A stretch of DNA of 64,000 nt from Protonemura montana (taxonomy: Eukaryota; Arthropoda; Insecta; Plecoptera; Nemouridae): the NCBI GenBank assembly GCA_947568835.1, contig OX387604.1:12677076-12741075 (forward strand). Reading direction: 5' to 3'. Position 1 is the first letter of the stretch; the number at the start of each line of letters is the position of its first letter. A program made the translations under genes and the position numbers. Below the pieces are notes generated by a model, which was given only the letters and a program-made list of their open reading frames with translations, did no database searches and had not been told where the DNA came from. Of the stretch, positions 46,501-59,300 are shown one piece after another.

Positions 46501-49500
46501 ATATCTCGTTGCATTCCTCGTCTCTGATTTTGTATTTTTGGAAAATGCGGCGGAAAATTTGCGAATCTACGCTCAGCCTCAAATGATAAGCCAGGCTCGA
46601 TATAGCTTGTCGGTGAGTCCAGGACTTCTGAACGCAATGGCGGACTTTACCGGGATTGATTTCCAATTGCCAAAGATGGATGAAGCTGCCATACCGGACT
46701 TCGATGCAGGCGCTATGGAAAACTGGGGACTGGTCACTTACAGGTATACAAAGCGATCAATAAAGAACTATTACTAAATTAGTGATGATATGGACGTTTT
46801 AGCGATGTGGCACAACACATTATTGATTACATGTTCTCACAGAAATTAACTGTCAAGCTTATTACTGTTGAGTCAGATATCTATGACTCAAAAGACAGTT
46901 AGCAACCAAATTTGAAGAGGGTGAGGGTGTTCCAACCCCCCCCCCCCCCTGCATGAAATTTAGTAAAAAAATTACTCGAAGTTGATTTTTCCATGTCCAA
47001 CTTCGGGCTAGAGATTTTTTTAAATGACCATGTTCAGCAATATACTCCCTTTTCAGGGACCTGAAATCCTTGACCCAATGCTGCGTTTTGTTCTAAATAT
47101 TTTGTATCGTTTTATCTACTCGAGTTATCTACAAACTCCTGTCTTATTTCCCTCGAATTAGGCACATTAATTTCATGACAGTGATTTTTGCAAACACCAA
47201 CAAACGAAAATACTTAAAAAGAGTAATTTATCCCCTTGCACTAACATTATATCAATCGTCCTGCAGGGAGCGATTGATTCTCTTCGAGGAAGGAGTTTCC
47301 ACATCTAGCAGCAGACAAAGCATAGCTACTGTAATTGCTCATGAATATGCCCATCAATGGTTCGGCGATCTTGTTTCTCCTCTCTGGTGGAAATATTTGT
47401 GGCTTAATGAAGGATTTGCTACGTATTTCGAGTTCTTTGATACAGCAAAGGTGAGTCTACCTTAAAGTTAGATAATTAACAACAAACTTGCTCATGTATT
47501 CAGCTGTATTATTTAAGTTCGTGTCTTCTCCTTTTAGGTGGAGACAACTTGGCGTCTGGAAGAACAGTTCGTTGTGAGTGAAGTGCAGGGGGCTATGTCC
47601 AGTGATGCCACACAGAATTCTCATCCGATGACCACTGATGTTGCCAGCCCTGCAGCGATTAGTTCTATCTTTGATGGGATTTCCTATTCGAAATGTGAGT
47701 CAATTCCTTAATTAAACGAATAATGAGAATATAGAACAAGAAAAATCCAGTAATTTTATATAAATAACTCGTTTTTTTTCCTATCAGCTGGTGTCGTTAT
47801 TCGAATGATGGAGCACATTGTCTCAAGTGAGATTTTCCAGCGTGGTCTTCGTCGTTATTTGATAGCGAGGTAAATCGAGAACATAAAAATTCAACGTGTC
47901 TCTAAGGTATTAACTATTCTAACTAACGAGGTAATCGTTTTAAAATAGGTCTTATGACGCAGCATCGGCTGACGATCTTTTCACTAACATGAATGACCAA
48001 CTCCACGAAGACAACCCCAACGTCGATGACCTAGATCTGAAGGCTGTCATGGAGTCGTGGTCTCTGCAGATGGGTTACCCAGTAGTTAATGTTACCAGAG
48101 ATTATGCGACCAATGCTGCTGTGCTTACTCAGGTTCGATGGTATTTCAGTCATATCAAGTCAAGAGAAGAACTATGCTTATGAAAGGCGTGTCATATTAA
48201 CAGCCAATTCCTTTTGCAGGAACGATTTCTTTTGAGCGTTATTCCTGATCACCCTGACGACCACGTGTACAAATGGCATATTCCTCTCACGTACACAACG
48301 GAGGCTTCCCCAGATTTCAGTTCAACAACCCCGCAAGATTGGTTTAGCGTTGACGAAGACTCGAAAACTATTGCGAATGTTGCTGAAAGCACGCAATGGA
48401 TTTTGTTCAACATAAAAGAAAGCTGTAAGATATCAGCTTACTAAGGCTATAACATTTATCTACTAATGATCAAAATCATTCCAAATAAACTTTCGAATAG
48501 TTGATATAGTTTCTGATCACAAAGCCTAATAACCTCTTACTCTTTCCAACAAAGAAAGGTACATAGCAGCGCCATGTGATCTCCTTTTGTCTTTCAGCGT
48601 ATTTCCGAGTCAACTACGATCCAACCAACTGGGAACTTTTGACTTCTTACTTGAATAGTCCTCAATATGAAGTCATCGATGTTCTGAACAGAGCACAGCT
48701 GATCGACGACTCATTCAATCTAGCACGAGCTGAGATTAATCCTTACAGCATCGCTCTTTCCCTGAGTCAATATCTGACTAGAGAAAGCGATTACATAGCT
48801 TGGCTAGCATCTTTCAATGCCTTTTCTTTCATCAACAGGAAGCTGAGTAATTCACAGGACTATAGTGTGTTTCAGGTACCTATAACTACAATCTATAGCA
48901 ATGATGCACCAATCCAAGTATTTAAAGACTCAAACCTGTGTTCTTGACTAATTACTTTCCTCCCGCTTTGGACGTAGAGTTTCTTGTTGGGCTTGATCGA
49001 CACCCTTTACACAAGCGTTGGATTCGAAGAAGGAGCTGACGATGGCCACGTCTTGAAATTGAACCGAGCTCAAGCTGTGAAATGGGCTTGCGATCTTGGG
49101 GATCAAGACTGCATAGATCACTCGTCGACAAGCTTAGGAGAGTGGATTGCCACACCCGATACGAACCCGTAATAACACCTGTAGATTATATTAATGTTTT
49201 ATTAAAAATATTGTTAGTTATCACAGCGACTAATTGTCGGCGATCTGTTGTTTCAGAATCAAACCTGACTTGAAGAGCGTGGTCTACTGTACGGCACTGA
49301 GGGCTGGAGGGTCAACGGAATGGGATTTTATTTATCAACAATATTTGGACAATAACGTTGCTACTGAGTCAACCCTCTTTATCTCAGCGCTCGGCTGTTC
49401 TACAGATCCAGACACTCTGCGAGCGTAAGCGAAACCGTTTCAAATTTTAAGACTTTCACGTTAATTTTAACATTTTGATTAATTCTCTTGTCCGTGTTCA

Positions 49501-50667
49501 GTTATATGGACTTGGCGATAGCAGATGACTCAGTTATCAGGAGGCAAGACACAAGCTCTGTTTTCTCTTCGGTATACACACAGCCGGCCGGTGTAAATGT
49601 GGCTTTGGAATATGTCATCGAGCAATTTGACAGAATCGCTCAATAGTAAGTTGACACCTTCTTCTATAAATGTTATAATTAGTTGCAGATCAGAAAACAA
49701 GCACGTGGTTGGCAAGTTAATAAAAAAACTAGTGATTGAAAAAAGTTTCCGTTTGGAAATACTTGTTTCAGTTCAGTGATAGGTTTATTTTAGAATTTGA
49801 TGACTACAAACAAATGCAACCAGAATGAAAAAGTAGCTGAAAAATCGAGAGAATTTGCTAGAAGGAGGGTAACTTCTTGTGTTATTTATGGTCATTGAGC
49901 AATCGGACTTGTCGGAGTCGATTAATCGATCCAAACAGTCACTAGGTTTTTATCATATTCTCATATTTTTCGTAGGCAGCCGATTGGGTGGTGTTCCTTA
50001 TGAATAGCGTCAAGCACACGATTGTTCGTCTTTTTATATAATGTACATATATATTGTTTGCAAATATTGGGTTTGAATGCTTTAAAATGCGTTAAAACAG
50101 TGATCCGTTTTTTTATTGATTATTTTTTAATTTTGGGTGGATGCATTATTAGGGAAGAATTAGTGAAGAGGTGTGGGACGGCAGGGGGGGTCTCCAAGAC
50201 GTAGCAAAACCCACCTTATGCCTCTTTAAAATATCCGTACACTTGACTGATTTGCATGTCTGAATGATTTCAGCTACGGATCGGTGCAGTCAGTAGCGAA
50301 CTTGCTGTTCAACATTGCCAACCGATGCAACACGCAAGACCAGGCAGACAAGGTATTCACGATTATCTTAGTTTATCGCTACCTCATCTTTTATCATGCT
50401 CTTTAAGGGAATATGAGGCGTACATAAAATAAATCATCGTCATACTCAAATTTCGTCATCCGAATCCTGAATCATCATTGAATCGTACCTGCTTGATGAT
50501 TTCAGCTGTCAACGTTCCTGGCAGAGAACGGAGATACTTTGGGAAGTTCAGCTGCTACAATTACAAGTGCCATCCGAGTGATTGGTGAAAATATCTTGTG
50601 GCAAACAACTCAAGGCCAAGAAATTATTGACTGGATCAATGCAAATCCAACTGCGAACAACCTGTGA
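43530..50667 (+). CDS. M1 aminopeptidase N, secreted-type, tandem copy 1
   Basis: Fourteen coding exons join in phase to 932 residues: 43530-44029, 45680-45838, 46438-46743, 47267-47450, 47538-47694, 47788-47869, 47949-48132, 48220-48424, 48598-48875, 48978-49168, 49257-49424, 49502-49645, 50274-50352 and 50506-50667. The start follows an acceptor at 43519-43520 and opens with a signal peptide ([12 protein letters not shown]). Exopeptidase motif GAMENWG is at about 311-317. Zinc site HEYAH is at 347-351 with the third ligand E370 in LWLNEGF. The likely catalytic Tyr is Y433 (SYSKSGVVIRM). The ERAP1-like C-terminal domain is complete, but the protein ends NPTANNL with no Thr/Ser stalk and no hydrophobic GPI tail. 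It should remove N-terminal residues from peptides, probably in the gut lumen or another extracellular space. All catalytic residues are intact. Confidence 0.95.
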
Positions 50668-50698
50668 TAAAACGGAATTCCTCTTAATAGTTGTTATC

Positions 50699-50704
50699 AA
50701 TAAA
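50699..50704 (+). promoter_or_regulatory. Poly(A) signal of aminopeptidase 1
   Basis: AATAAA lies 32 bases after the stop codon. Its closeness supports a true gene end here and argues against a missed downstream exon with a stalk and GPI signal. Confidence 0.75.
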
Positions 50705-51126
50705 GATTTTGACATGAATATGCAAAAAAAAAGTTTTTTTGTAGTAACCCAATGTCTGTAGTGATGTTTTTTGTCATGTTGGTATTTTTGCAGCTGCAAT
50801 GAGTATAGGAATGTTCAGTTGCGTTAGGACTTTATCATGAAGAAAATGTTTGGACGTGCCGGAAAGTGTAGGTACTATCCTAGCATAGCAAGACCGGTTA
50901 CGGAAATGCGGACGCATATACAGGAAAGATCGACAGTTGGGATAAAAAAAAACATGTCATTTGAATTTGGGGTTAATTCATTAATTCACAGAATATTCCG
51001 AAAGCTTACTTATGTTATATTTAAGTTTTGTGACTAAGATCTCGGATCGAAGTGAAGCATATTGGCTTATACATAAGCTTGCGGTATCAATTTTTTAATT
51101 CCCAAATCGTTTAATTATCTACTCCA

Positions 51127-51228
51127 GTGTTTTCCAAAGTGTGGTACGCGAAGAGTTTAGTGGGGGTACGCGCTGCGCTTTTCTGTAGAGCTTTACATAA
51201 CTACTAGACACATTTCAGAAATATTTTT
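51127..51228 (+). repeat. Dispersed repeat family B, copy 2
   Basis: GTGTTTTCCAAAGTGTGG, GTGGGGGTACGCGCTGCGC, CTTTTCTGTAGAGCTTTACATAA and CATTTCAGAAATATTTTTTG follow the order of the copy at 13838-13935. Confidence 0.6.
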
Positions 51229-51529
51229 TGGGGTAGGTGAGATGAAAGATTTCGGTTCGCTCGCTACGCTCAACAATTAGTCAACCCAAATGAGGCCAAA
51301 TGACTTCCTAACCGGGTTTACATGAATAAATATGTATTAAATAAATACGTATAAAATAAAATATGAATATAACAATATAAATAAATATAAATACAAATAA
51401 ATAAATATAAATGTTTAAACCCAGTTAGGTAGGCAACCAACATTACGCGTGTGTGTATCGTGTGTCATGGCACAAGGCTGCAGCAGTTGTTACCAGTTGT
51501 TTAAACTATCTAACTAGGGCTTCGCATCG

Positions 51530-52030
51530 CAATTTTAGTTGCGTTGTAGATGAGCGTATTTTATTTTATTCTATATATTCATTTGTTCCTTGGCAAAAAG
51601 GTATCCTTTTTCGATACTTTCTCTTAAATCAATTTTTGTTTAAATCCCTATTGTAACATTTTACTATGGCAACTATATTTGCGAATTTCAACAAAAATGT
51701 GTCTGCCTTTTATAAACTCTGAAAATTTAATTAAAAAAATGTGAATATTTTCGTAAATTTTGAAGATTTACAAAACTATTTGACCGATTTTTTTTTCACA
51801 AACGGGACAGGTCGAAGTTGAGAACACAAATGCTTTGCAAATTTGGTTAAAATTGAAGCAGTAGTTTGGCTGTTAGAGCGCGAACAAACACACAAACACA
51901 CAAACACACAAAGACACAAACACACAAAGACACAAACACACAAACACACATACACGCATACACACATGTGTGTCTGTGCGTATAGGTGTTGGGTATAGGC
52001 GAAATTGAAGATTTCGTTACGCACACCAAT
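51530..52030 (+). repeat. Dispersed repeat family C, copy 2, with internal microsatellite
   Basis: GTTGCGTTGTAGATGAGCG, GAGAACACA, TGGTTAAAATTGAAGCAG, TGTTAGAGCGCGAACAAA and GAAATTGAAGATTTCG blocks are collinear with copy 1 at 41820-42415. An ACACAAACACACAAAG-type microsatellite has expanded between the last two blocks. Confidence 0.5.
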
Positions 52031-53318
52031 CAAAGTTTCCTAATGTTTCCTGATGAAGTTTTCTGAAGTTTCCAATATCTTTACACGTAATTAATAGTTA
52101 CTTTACGATCTTGAATCGCTAATGAAAATTAAGTGTGCTTCAAATGCTTTTCATGGCTAATCACATTCTGTATGAGCAGTGGCGAGGCTAGATTTTTTTG
52201 CCAATACTACACGAAAATTTCCAAACTTATACCGACAGAATGCGCTAGTAAAAGTACTCTTCAATGGCATTGCTAAATACTTCTGGATATGTTTTTCAAT
52301 CACGATATTTTCATTCCGCTGTCATTTTCCGACTTCAGTCATTTTTTTTAACGATTACGTAAGGTCCCTGTCCCAGAACTTGTAGAGCTCTATTTGCATT
52401 CATGCCTGCTATTATGTGTTGCTCAGCTACCTCGCCTCCTTCTATCTTCTAGTTCTTGAATGGTTTCAATTTTATCCATGAGTTTCTCAGCTGTTTATAT
52501 AATCAGCTATCCAAGCTTTTTCCTCCCTTAAAATTCAGATTCACCCCGACCCTTTTCGAGTGGTAATCAGTTACTATCATGTTTGGATTGTAGAATATGA
52601 CCTCCAACTTCTGACACACCCACTTAATACTGTTATTCAGTTTCTTAATTATGTGACTGAAGACATTGTTTTTTGTATTCAACATTCAATTTTGCTTTGA
52701 CGGATTTATTCTTTTCTGTTTAATTGTATATTCACTCTATTCTACCCGTTCTCCCCTTTTCCCGTTCTCGCTTTAATGTTTTTGGTTCAAGCATGAATCA
52801 CAGTTACTTTAGGATGTTCTGGAGGTGTTCCGTTCAATTCCCGGCCAGGTAACTTTTTGGCAGCCTGAGGTCAAGTTGCATCATTTGAAAACTTGAGTAA
52901 TGCCAACCTTCGCGTTATACCTTCAGCAAACATGAGCATATTGTGTTGAGATAGTGTAATTTTTCCTTTGCAGTTTTTTATTCGATCGTTTTCAAGGTTG
53001 CTAAGACCAACAGATTGAAATCCACAAAATTGAAGGTTAAAAGAAAAGCTCTATTTGGAAAGTGTCCCCCAGAATATTTTACAACCAAATTTAAGTAACA
53101 TCGTTAGTTTTAAATTATCTTAAGTTTAACGATTGCACTGTGTGGCAGAAAATAGAAACATTTCGCTGATAAATAATTTTATTAAAATATAATCAGTTAT
53201 CAATTGCATTATCAATGCTGTGTGAATTATATGTTGAATTTAACAAGTGCTTAATACAATCAGTGCGCATGAATTGTAATTCTTATACAAATTTGTTTTT
53301 TGATTTTTCTTGTGTTTC

Positions 53319-53457
53319 CACTAGGGAGCTGAAACCAGCAAGCGAATGATGGAAAGGAAGTTAGACTGGCTCTAGGCCCGAGAGCACCAGACCGGCAACT
53401 GGGAGATCCCGGGTTCATGTCTTGGTTCGGTTGCACTTTTTTCCAGTCTAGCTTCCT
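53319..53457 (+). repeat. tRNA-SINE composite, copy 2: tail - partial tRNA - tail
   Basis: An inverted tail (CTAGGGAGCTGAAACCAGC ... AGTTAGACTGG, 53319-53369) is followed by a 5'-truncated tRNA-like part (AGAGCACCAGACCGGCAACTG ... GGTTCATGTCTTGG) and a direct tail (TTTTTTCCAGTCTAGCTTCC) ending at 53457. The inverted tail equals the fold-back arm at 34.96 kb. Confidence 0.7.
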
Positions 53458-54182
53458 AATAAAGATGGTTGAAGTACATGCTTATTAATTTGTCCAGACA
53501 TGTTTGAGAAGTGTTTTCGATGCATGAAAAACGAAAATAATGGACATTTGAATTACTTCGCAGGGTCCAGGCGCCAGCCACCAAGCCAACTAAATCGCTT
53601 CATCTTTACTGTTCACTGCAATTTATTTAGAATTTTGTCCCTCTATCCATACTATAAATTTATATGTGTGCTTCATATGTATTTTACATATATTTTTTTA
53701 TCGAAATTTATTCTGCATCTACTGTTGTTGGTTTTGTGTGACGTTGGTTTTGTGTCACAAGGAGACAAAAAATAATTCTAGGAAAAGGATCAAGATGTTA
53801 CGTATCCACTAAATCATGTAATCCAAACAATCCACTTACTCAAGGGTACGAATATCCTTCTTAATAGCACCATGCAATCGTGTTGATTGATTTTATGCCC
53901 GAAAGTGACAAGAAAGATTAGTTTTAATTTCTTATCACAAAATATGTCTCATCTTGGATATTATTTGGTTCTTGTTGGAACTTCCCTAGTAGTTATGTCT
54001 CATAAAATATATGAACGATATGAATGATATAATGATAATATATGATTAATCCTCGTGATTATCTTATTTCATCAGTAAGTTGTTTTTATTTATATAATTC
54101 TATTGGCTTTAATGGCAATATATCAATAAATAACATCAAATTATAGATATGATATATTATCCAAAACCATAATCCAGTCTGG

Positions 54183-54247
54183 TTTATATATCGCGTTTCA
54201 GTGACCACCTTTTAATTAGTCCTACACATCCATCAGCTTCACACAGG
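54183..54247 (+). promoter_or_regulatory. Candidate promoter and 5' UTR exon of aminopeptidase 2
   Basis: A TTTATATA box (54183-54190) precedes a stretch ending in a strong donor (CACACAG/GTAAGT at 54246/54247). The coding exon at 56360 opens with an acceptor at 56357-56358, so an upstream noncoding exon is required, and this is the best candidate I see. No transcript evidence exists here. Confidence 0.3.
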
Positions 54248-55719
54248 TAAGTTTTAATTGAAGACTAGGAACATTGCGAAGACAAGTGTGATAGTTTCTT
54301 ATTATGTAAACGATTAACGGACAAGAGATACTGGCTAGAGGATGTCTTCGTGAGAATGCACATGCACTTCGCTGTTCGTAAAACTGCAATCGAATGAACA
54401 AAAAGCATGGTGCATTAATATTATTTCATTCGTCCACTTTTCTGTTTCCTAGCTGACATCTAAGAAAGTGGTACATGATTAATTTCTCATATTTTTTGAT
54501 TTTTTTTTTCAAAAATGCACGTAGAATCAAATTATCTTTGGCCATTTTAAATTACATCGGATCAGGCCCAGCCCATGGCAACCGGCCATTGGTGCCATCT
54601 GGTCATACTGGGTTATTGTCTCGAAAATTATTATATTTGATTAAAAATGAATCTTCTGCGATGAGCATTAAAATAATTTTGAATATGTACGCCAAGGTAA
54701 TTAACTAAAAACAATTAAAATATAAATGAAAATTTAGTGGACAAAGTAAACAATCTACAAGTTCGGCTAATAGCTAAAAGCTCAATTTGATTTTAATACC
54801 ATTCTTATACTGTTAAAAAAAAAAAAAAACTTTTTCACTGATATTTAAGGACACATTTATATTTACTGTCAAGATTCCGGAAGGGTGCAAGTGAAAAAAT
54901 GTTAGGAAAATGTCATAACAGAACTAGAAGCACTTATATAGTAAATGCAGAACTCATGTACCTTTGCGACGCGTTCACTTAAGAGTTAAAAAATGCAGTG
55001 CTTTTCTGATATAATTCAATATTAAACTTTATATGCAATCCATTTCAAGTATCTCTGAACATCGTAGAATAATTTAGGTATACATGTCGCAGCTACTGTC
55101 ATATGTGACATTAAATAATGATTACTGTACTAAGGAAGAAAAGAAGGGTGAGGAAAGGTTATTCGACATATTATATTGGATTTAAAAATTTTCGTAAAAA
55201 CGATTTATTTTATATTGTTATGTAATGTTATATCGTTATATTGTTGTTAATAATTTCGCAGATTAAATTTTAAATAAACTAAAGAATCCCTGAAAATGTG
55301 CTAAAAATCAGTAGAGAGCGCAAAAACACAAAAAAGTGTCGAGTTAATTGCCTGATAGTTTTGTTGAAGTTTGTGCTTCTTTCGCTACGCGCCCCCAAGG
55401 AAAAAACTTCAATTTGCAATGTTCATTTGTAAAAAGTTAATGTATATATTAAAGTTGATAGCAATCAAAAACAAAATTAGCCTGGAAAGAGCTGGCTGCC
55501 CAACAATGTTCAACTATGGCATTCGATAAATCTTTAAAATGTGTTTCATTTAGAAATGCTCTGGTACATGAATTCTAATTTATTGGGGATGTGGATTACA
55601 ATCAGACTTCAAGGTCGAATAGCTTACCCATTTCAGATAGAATTTGAAGCAGCTTAAAGATTCTGACGAATTCATTGTCAAGTGAAGGTTTAATTACGCG
55701 AGCATAAACGATCGTGTCT

Positions 55720-55872
55720 CCTTATCAGGATTAATTGATAAGTGATTTTTTGGTCGGTGTTAGTGGTCTTTCACTTGCGAAACATGAGACATAAGTCAAT
55801 TCACTTTATTTACAATGCATATTTCCTTTCATTTTTAAGTTACCTATCAGTGAAACAATTTATCAGCGATTA
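55720..55872 (+). promoter_or_regulatory. GATA-motif cluster upstream of aminopeptidase 2
   Basis: CTTATCAGG (about 55721), TTGATAAGTG (about 55736), CCTATCAGT (about 55843) and TTTATCAGC (about 55860) are forward or reverse WGATAR-like motifs, echoing the set upstream of aminopeptidase 1. It could be an intronic enhancer if the 54.2-kb exon is real. Confidence 0.3.
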
Positions 55873-56359
55873 AAAACATTAAAATTCGTTTTTTAAATAT
55901 AAATTAGATAAAATAGTTATCAAATGCACTCATAAGTTAAAAAACTACAAAATTGAAAAAAAATATATTGATTTGCACATTCGTTTAAAAAATAATACAC
56001 AGTTACGCAATATCACCCGTATATTATCAATATATATAATATATATATATATATTCATATATCTATATTTATATGCATTTTTTTTTAATTGTTTATTCTC
56101 CAATCTTCTATTGAAATTTAAAAGACATACATATACACAGATATTAATCATTACAATTGTACTGACTCACAAGGCAAATTTATAAAGACAATGCCGACTC
56201 TTACCAGTCAGCACGCCATTGAAATTGTCTCACAAAAGTTCCATTAACTTTAACAACTTAAATCGGTGCTAAAACGACTTAAAAAATATCCAAACCCAAA
56301 CCAAAACAATAATTATACGTAACTGACATTATAACCAACATCTTTATTTCTTACACAGC

Positions 56360-59300
56360 ATGGTGGGAGTTTATGGCGTGGTGCTTTTATTAGCACTGGG
56401 AGCAGCAGCATCTTTCAACGACCTGCACGAACCGAGTCTTCACAATGAAGAACTTGCATCTACAACTGCAGACTCGATCAACTACCGACTACCAGGAAAT
56501 CTTATCCCAACTCGATACGAAGTGAAACTTAGACCTTACTTCGATGACGAAGAAAGACCATTTACTTTTGGTGGAACTGTAAACATTCAGTTTACAGTTG
56601 AAGCTGACACAGACTCAATAATAATTCACAAAAACAAAATCGATGTCATAGAGACCAAGACGACGGTCAACAAAATATCGATGACACCAGCATTTGCATC
56701 AGTCGCTCAATATTCTTATGATCCAGATCTTCATTTTTATACCATTAGGCTAAACTCAATCATGAGGGCTGGCGAGAGGTGGAGCTTGTATTTGGAATAT
56801 GATGGCGTTTTGGACTCCGACATGAAGGGCTTTTACAGGAGCTCGTACGCAGTAGGAAATGAAACAAGGTATTTTGAAAATGTTATGAGTAAATTGAAAC
56901 AGTTTTGGGCACATTTCGTGTGTACACATGCTCGATTTTGAGGAGAGGATGGGTTTAAATCTTGACCTGATTTCATAAACACCCTTTTAGGTTTTTTTTA
57001 GTGTTGACGCTAAGTTGGTGGGGGGAGGGGGATATCTCATATCTGAAAGTCAAGGAAAATATCGCAGAACCTCACCAGAATCAATATGTAGAATTTTAAG
57101 TTTGTAATCCTAAGTCAAATCTATATAAAAATGATCCTGCAGTGTTCGATGTTGTGTTGAATGTATATGTACTGTTTCACGAGGATTTGAACACTCCACT
57201 TTTGCTGAAAATTTAGAAGATTAAATCAATCAGGACCAACGAGCATACCCTATGATACCGACATTGGATCAAAAGGTCTGAAAACCACGAAAAGCCCCAA
57301 TTCTCCACGAAAATGTCACTTATTATTTTATTCAAAATATTTCAACCGTCTCTCTTTTTTAGATGGCTGGGAACAACACAACTTCAGGCTACTGAGGCAA
57401 GAAGGGCATTCCCCTGTTTTGACGAGCCAGCCATGAAGGCAATTTTTAAAATTACCATTGAGCATAAATCCACTCGACACGCCATTTCAAACATGCCTTC
57501 GGTGTCCGCGATACAAGTGTAAGCATTTTGAAAAGCCCTTTTCTTCTCCTAAACTTGATTTTCAAGCAGCACCAAAAAAATAACTCTGTCCAATTTGTTT
57601 TTTAGTGGAGACACCACTACGACTATTTTCCAGGACACGTTCGTCATGTCTACCTATTTAATTGCTTTCATCGTTTCCGACTTTGCCTATTTGGAAAATG
57701 AAGCAGCCAAACTACGTATTTTTTCTCAGCCTGCCAGTGTTGAACAGGCTCGTTACAGTCTGACCGTTAGTCCCCCAATCCTAAACTGGATGGCTAACTA
57801 CTTAGATATACCATACACTTTGCCAAAAATGGACGAAGCTGCTATTCCTGATTTTGATGCAGGTGCCATGGAAAATTGGGGTTTGGTTACCTACAGGTAA
57901 TATATAATATCTATACTTGATTACCAATTGTACCACGTCAATTTGATATTCGATTCCAACTATGTTCCGGTTAGGGAGCGACTTATTCTGTTCGAGGATG
58001 GTGTCTCTACCTCTGAAAGCAAGCAGCGTATTGCTACAGTGATCGCGCACGAATATGCTCATCAGTGGTTCGGTGACTTGGTTTCTCCTCACTGGTGGAA
58101 AGACTCTTGGCTCAACGAAGGATTTGCCACGTACTTTGAGTCTTTTGCTACAGCAGAGGTAATTTAACAATAAGAATGGTGGTTATTTGATCAACGAATT
58201 GCAAACAGAATCGCGTTGAAGGATGAGGGTATTAAGAGACTGGCTGAAAATGTCGAAAGAGAGTGACAGAAATCCATGACTGGTTTCTTATAAACGTGGT
58301 TGAGTTTAGTTGGTATAGTATTTCTCTAAAAATTTCTCTAAAAATAACGCTAATTGTGTGAATATGAAAGAAGTTCGAAAACAGATGGTAGGATTGAGGA
58401 CTCACGCATGATAAATATTAATACGATAGACATCTGTGAAGAATTTTGGCAAGTTAGGTTAGTTAGTACTTCAACACTAAGCAAGTACTCACTCTAATTT
58501 TGCCAAAAAAATAGTTAAAATTGTGTTTAACTTGCTCACTTCCAAAAATGTATCAGATCTTATTTCAAATATTGTCATCTTACATTTAGGTTGAGACCTC
58601 ATGGCGTCTGGAGCACCAGTTCGTAGTACGAGACCTTCAATCGTCAATGGTCGCTGACGCTCGAGAGACCTCTCACCCGATATCTCACGACGTCTGCAGT
58701 CCGGAATCCATCAGCGCCATTTTCGACACCATCACCTATGAAAAAGGTTATAACTCAGATAACGTTTACACACACATACCGTACTTATAAGGGAACGGTA
58801 ACGCGAAACAAATTGCTTTTGGTAGTTAAGAAATCTTTCGCAGGAGCGAGTTAGAGAATGATATGACATTATGACAGAGAATACTATTTCGATGACCAGC
58901 AGTCAGGTGATACATGACTAAATGACAAATAAAAACAACCGACAGAAAAAGTCAAACTATTTTATCTTGTGGCGAAATCATTTGTAATTAAGTAAAATGG
59001 GTCCACTTTTAATTTGCATAAAATAATTGCACCTATCGATTAGTTTCTATGACAACCGGTAACAACCTATTGAAGTTGAAGTCCCGTAGATAAGATTTTC
59101 GTGTTTTATTGGCGATCTCGGATTAAGGTAATTGCAAGAAAAAAACGGTAATTTTTTTCAGATTATCGTTTATATGGGTTTTATTTATCTCTGCCATCAT
59201 AATCCCCTTGCAGTGATGAGAAATGTCACTTGCTCAAATCAAGTACCAAGAGATAATTGAAAATTATACGACAAACTATCAGTACTTGTAGGGAAAATTC

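Larger units (their letters stand above)
50705..54180. other. Spacer between the two aminopeptidase genes
   Basis: No gene is seen. The spacer holds repeats listed separately (families B and C, an ACACAAAC microsatellite at about 51890-51965, and a SINE-related composite). A segment at about 52166-52440 starts CAGTGGCGAGGCTAG, a common MITE-like end, without a confirmed partner end. Confidence 0.4.

Noticed and set aside
52166-52440. CAGTGGCGAGGC start as a possible MITE
   Set aside because: The only possible partner end (near 52425-52440) matches poorly and no target duplication was found.
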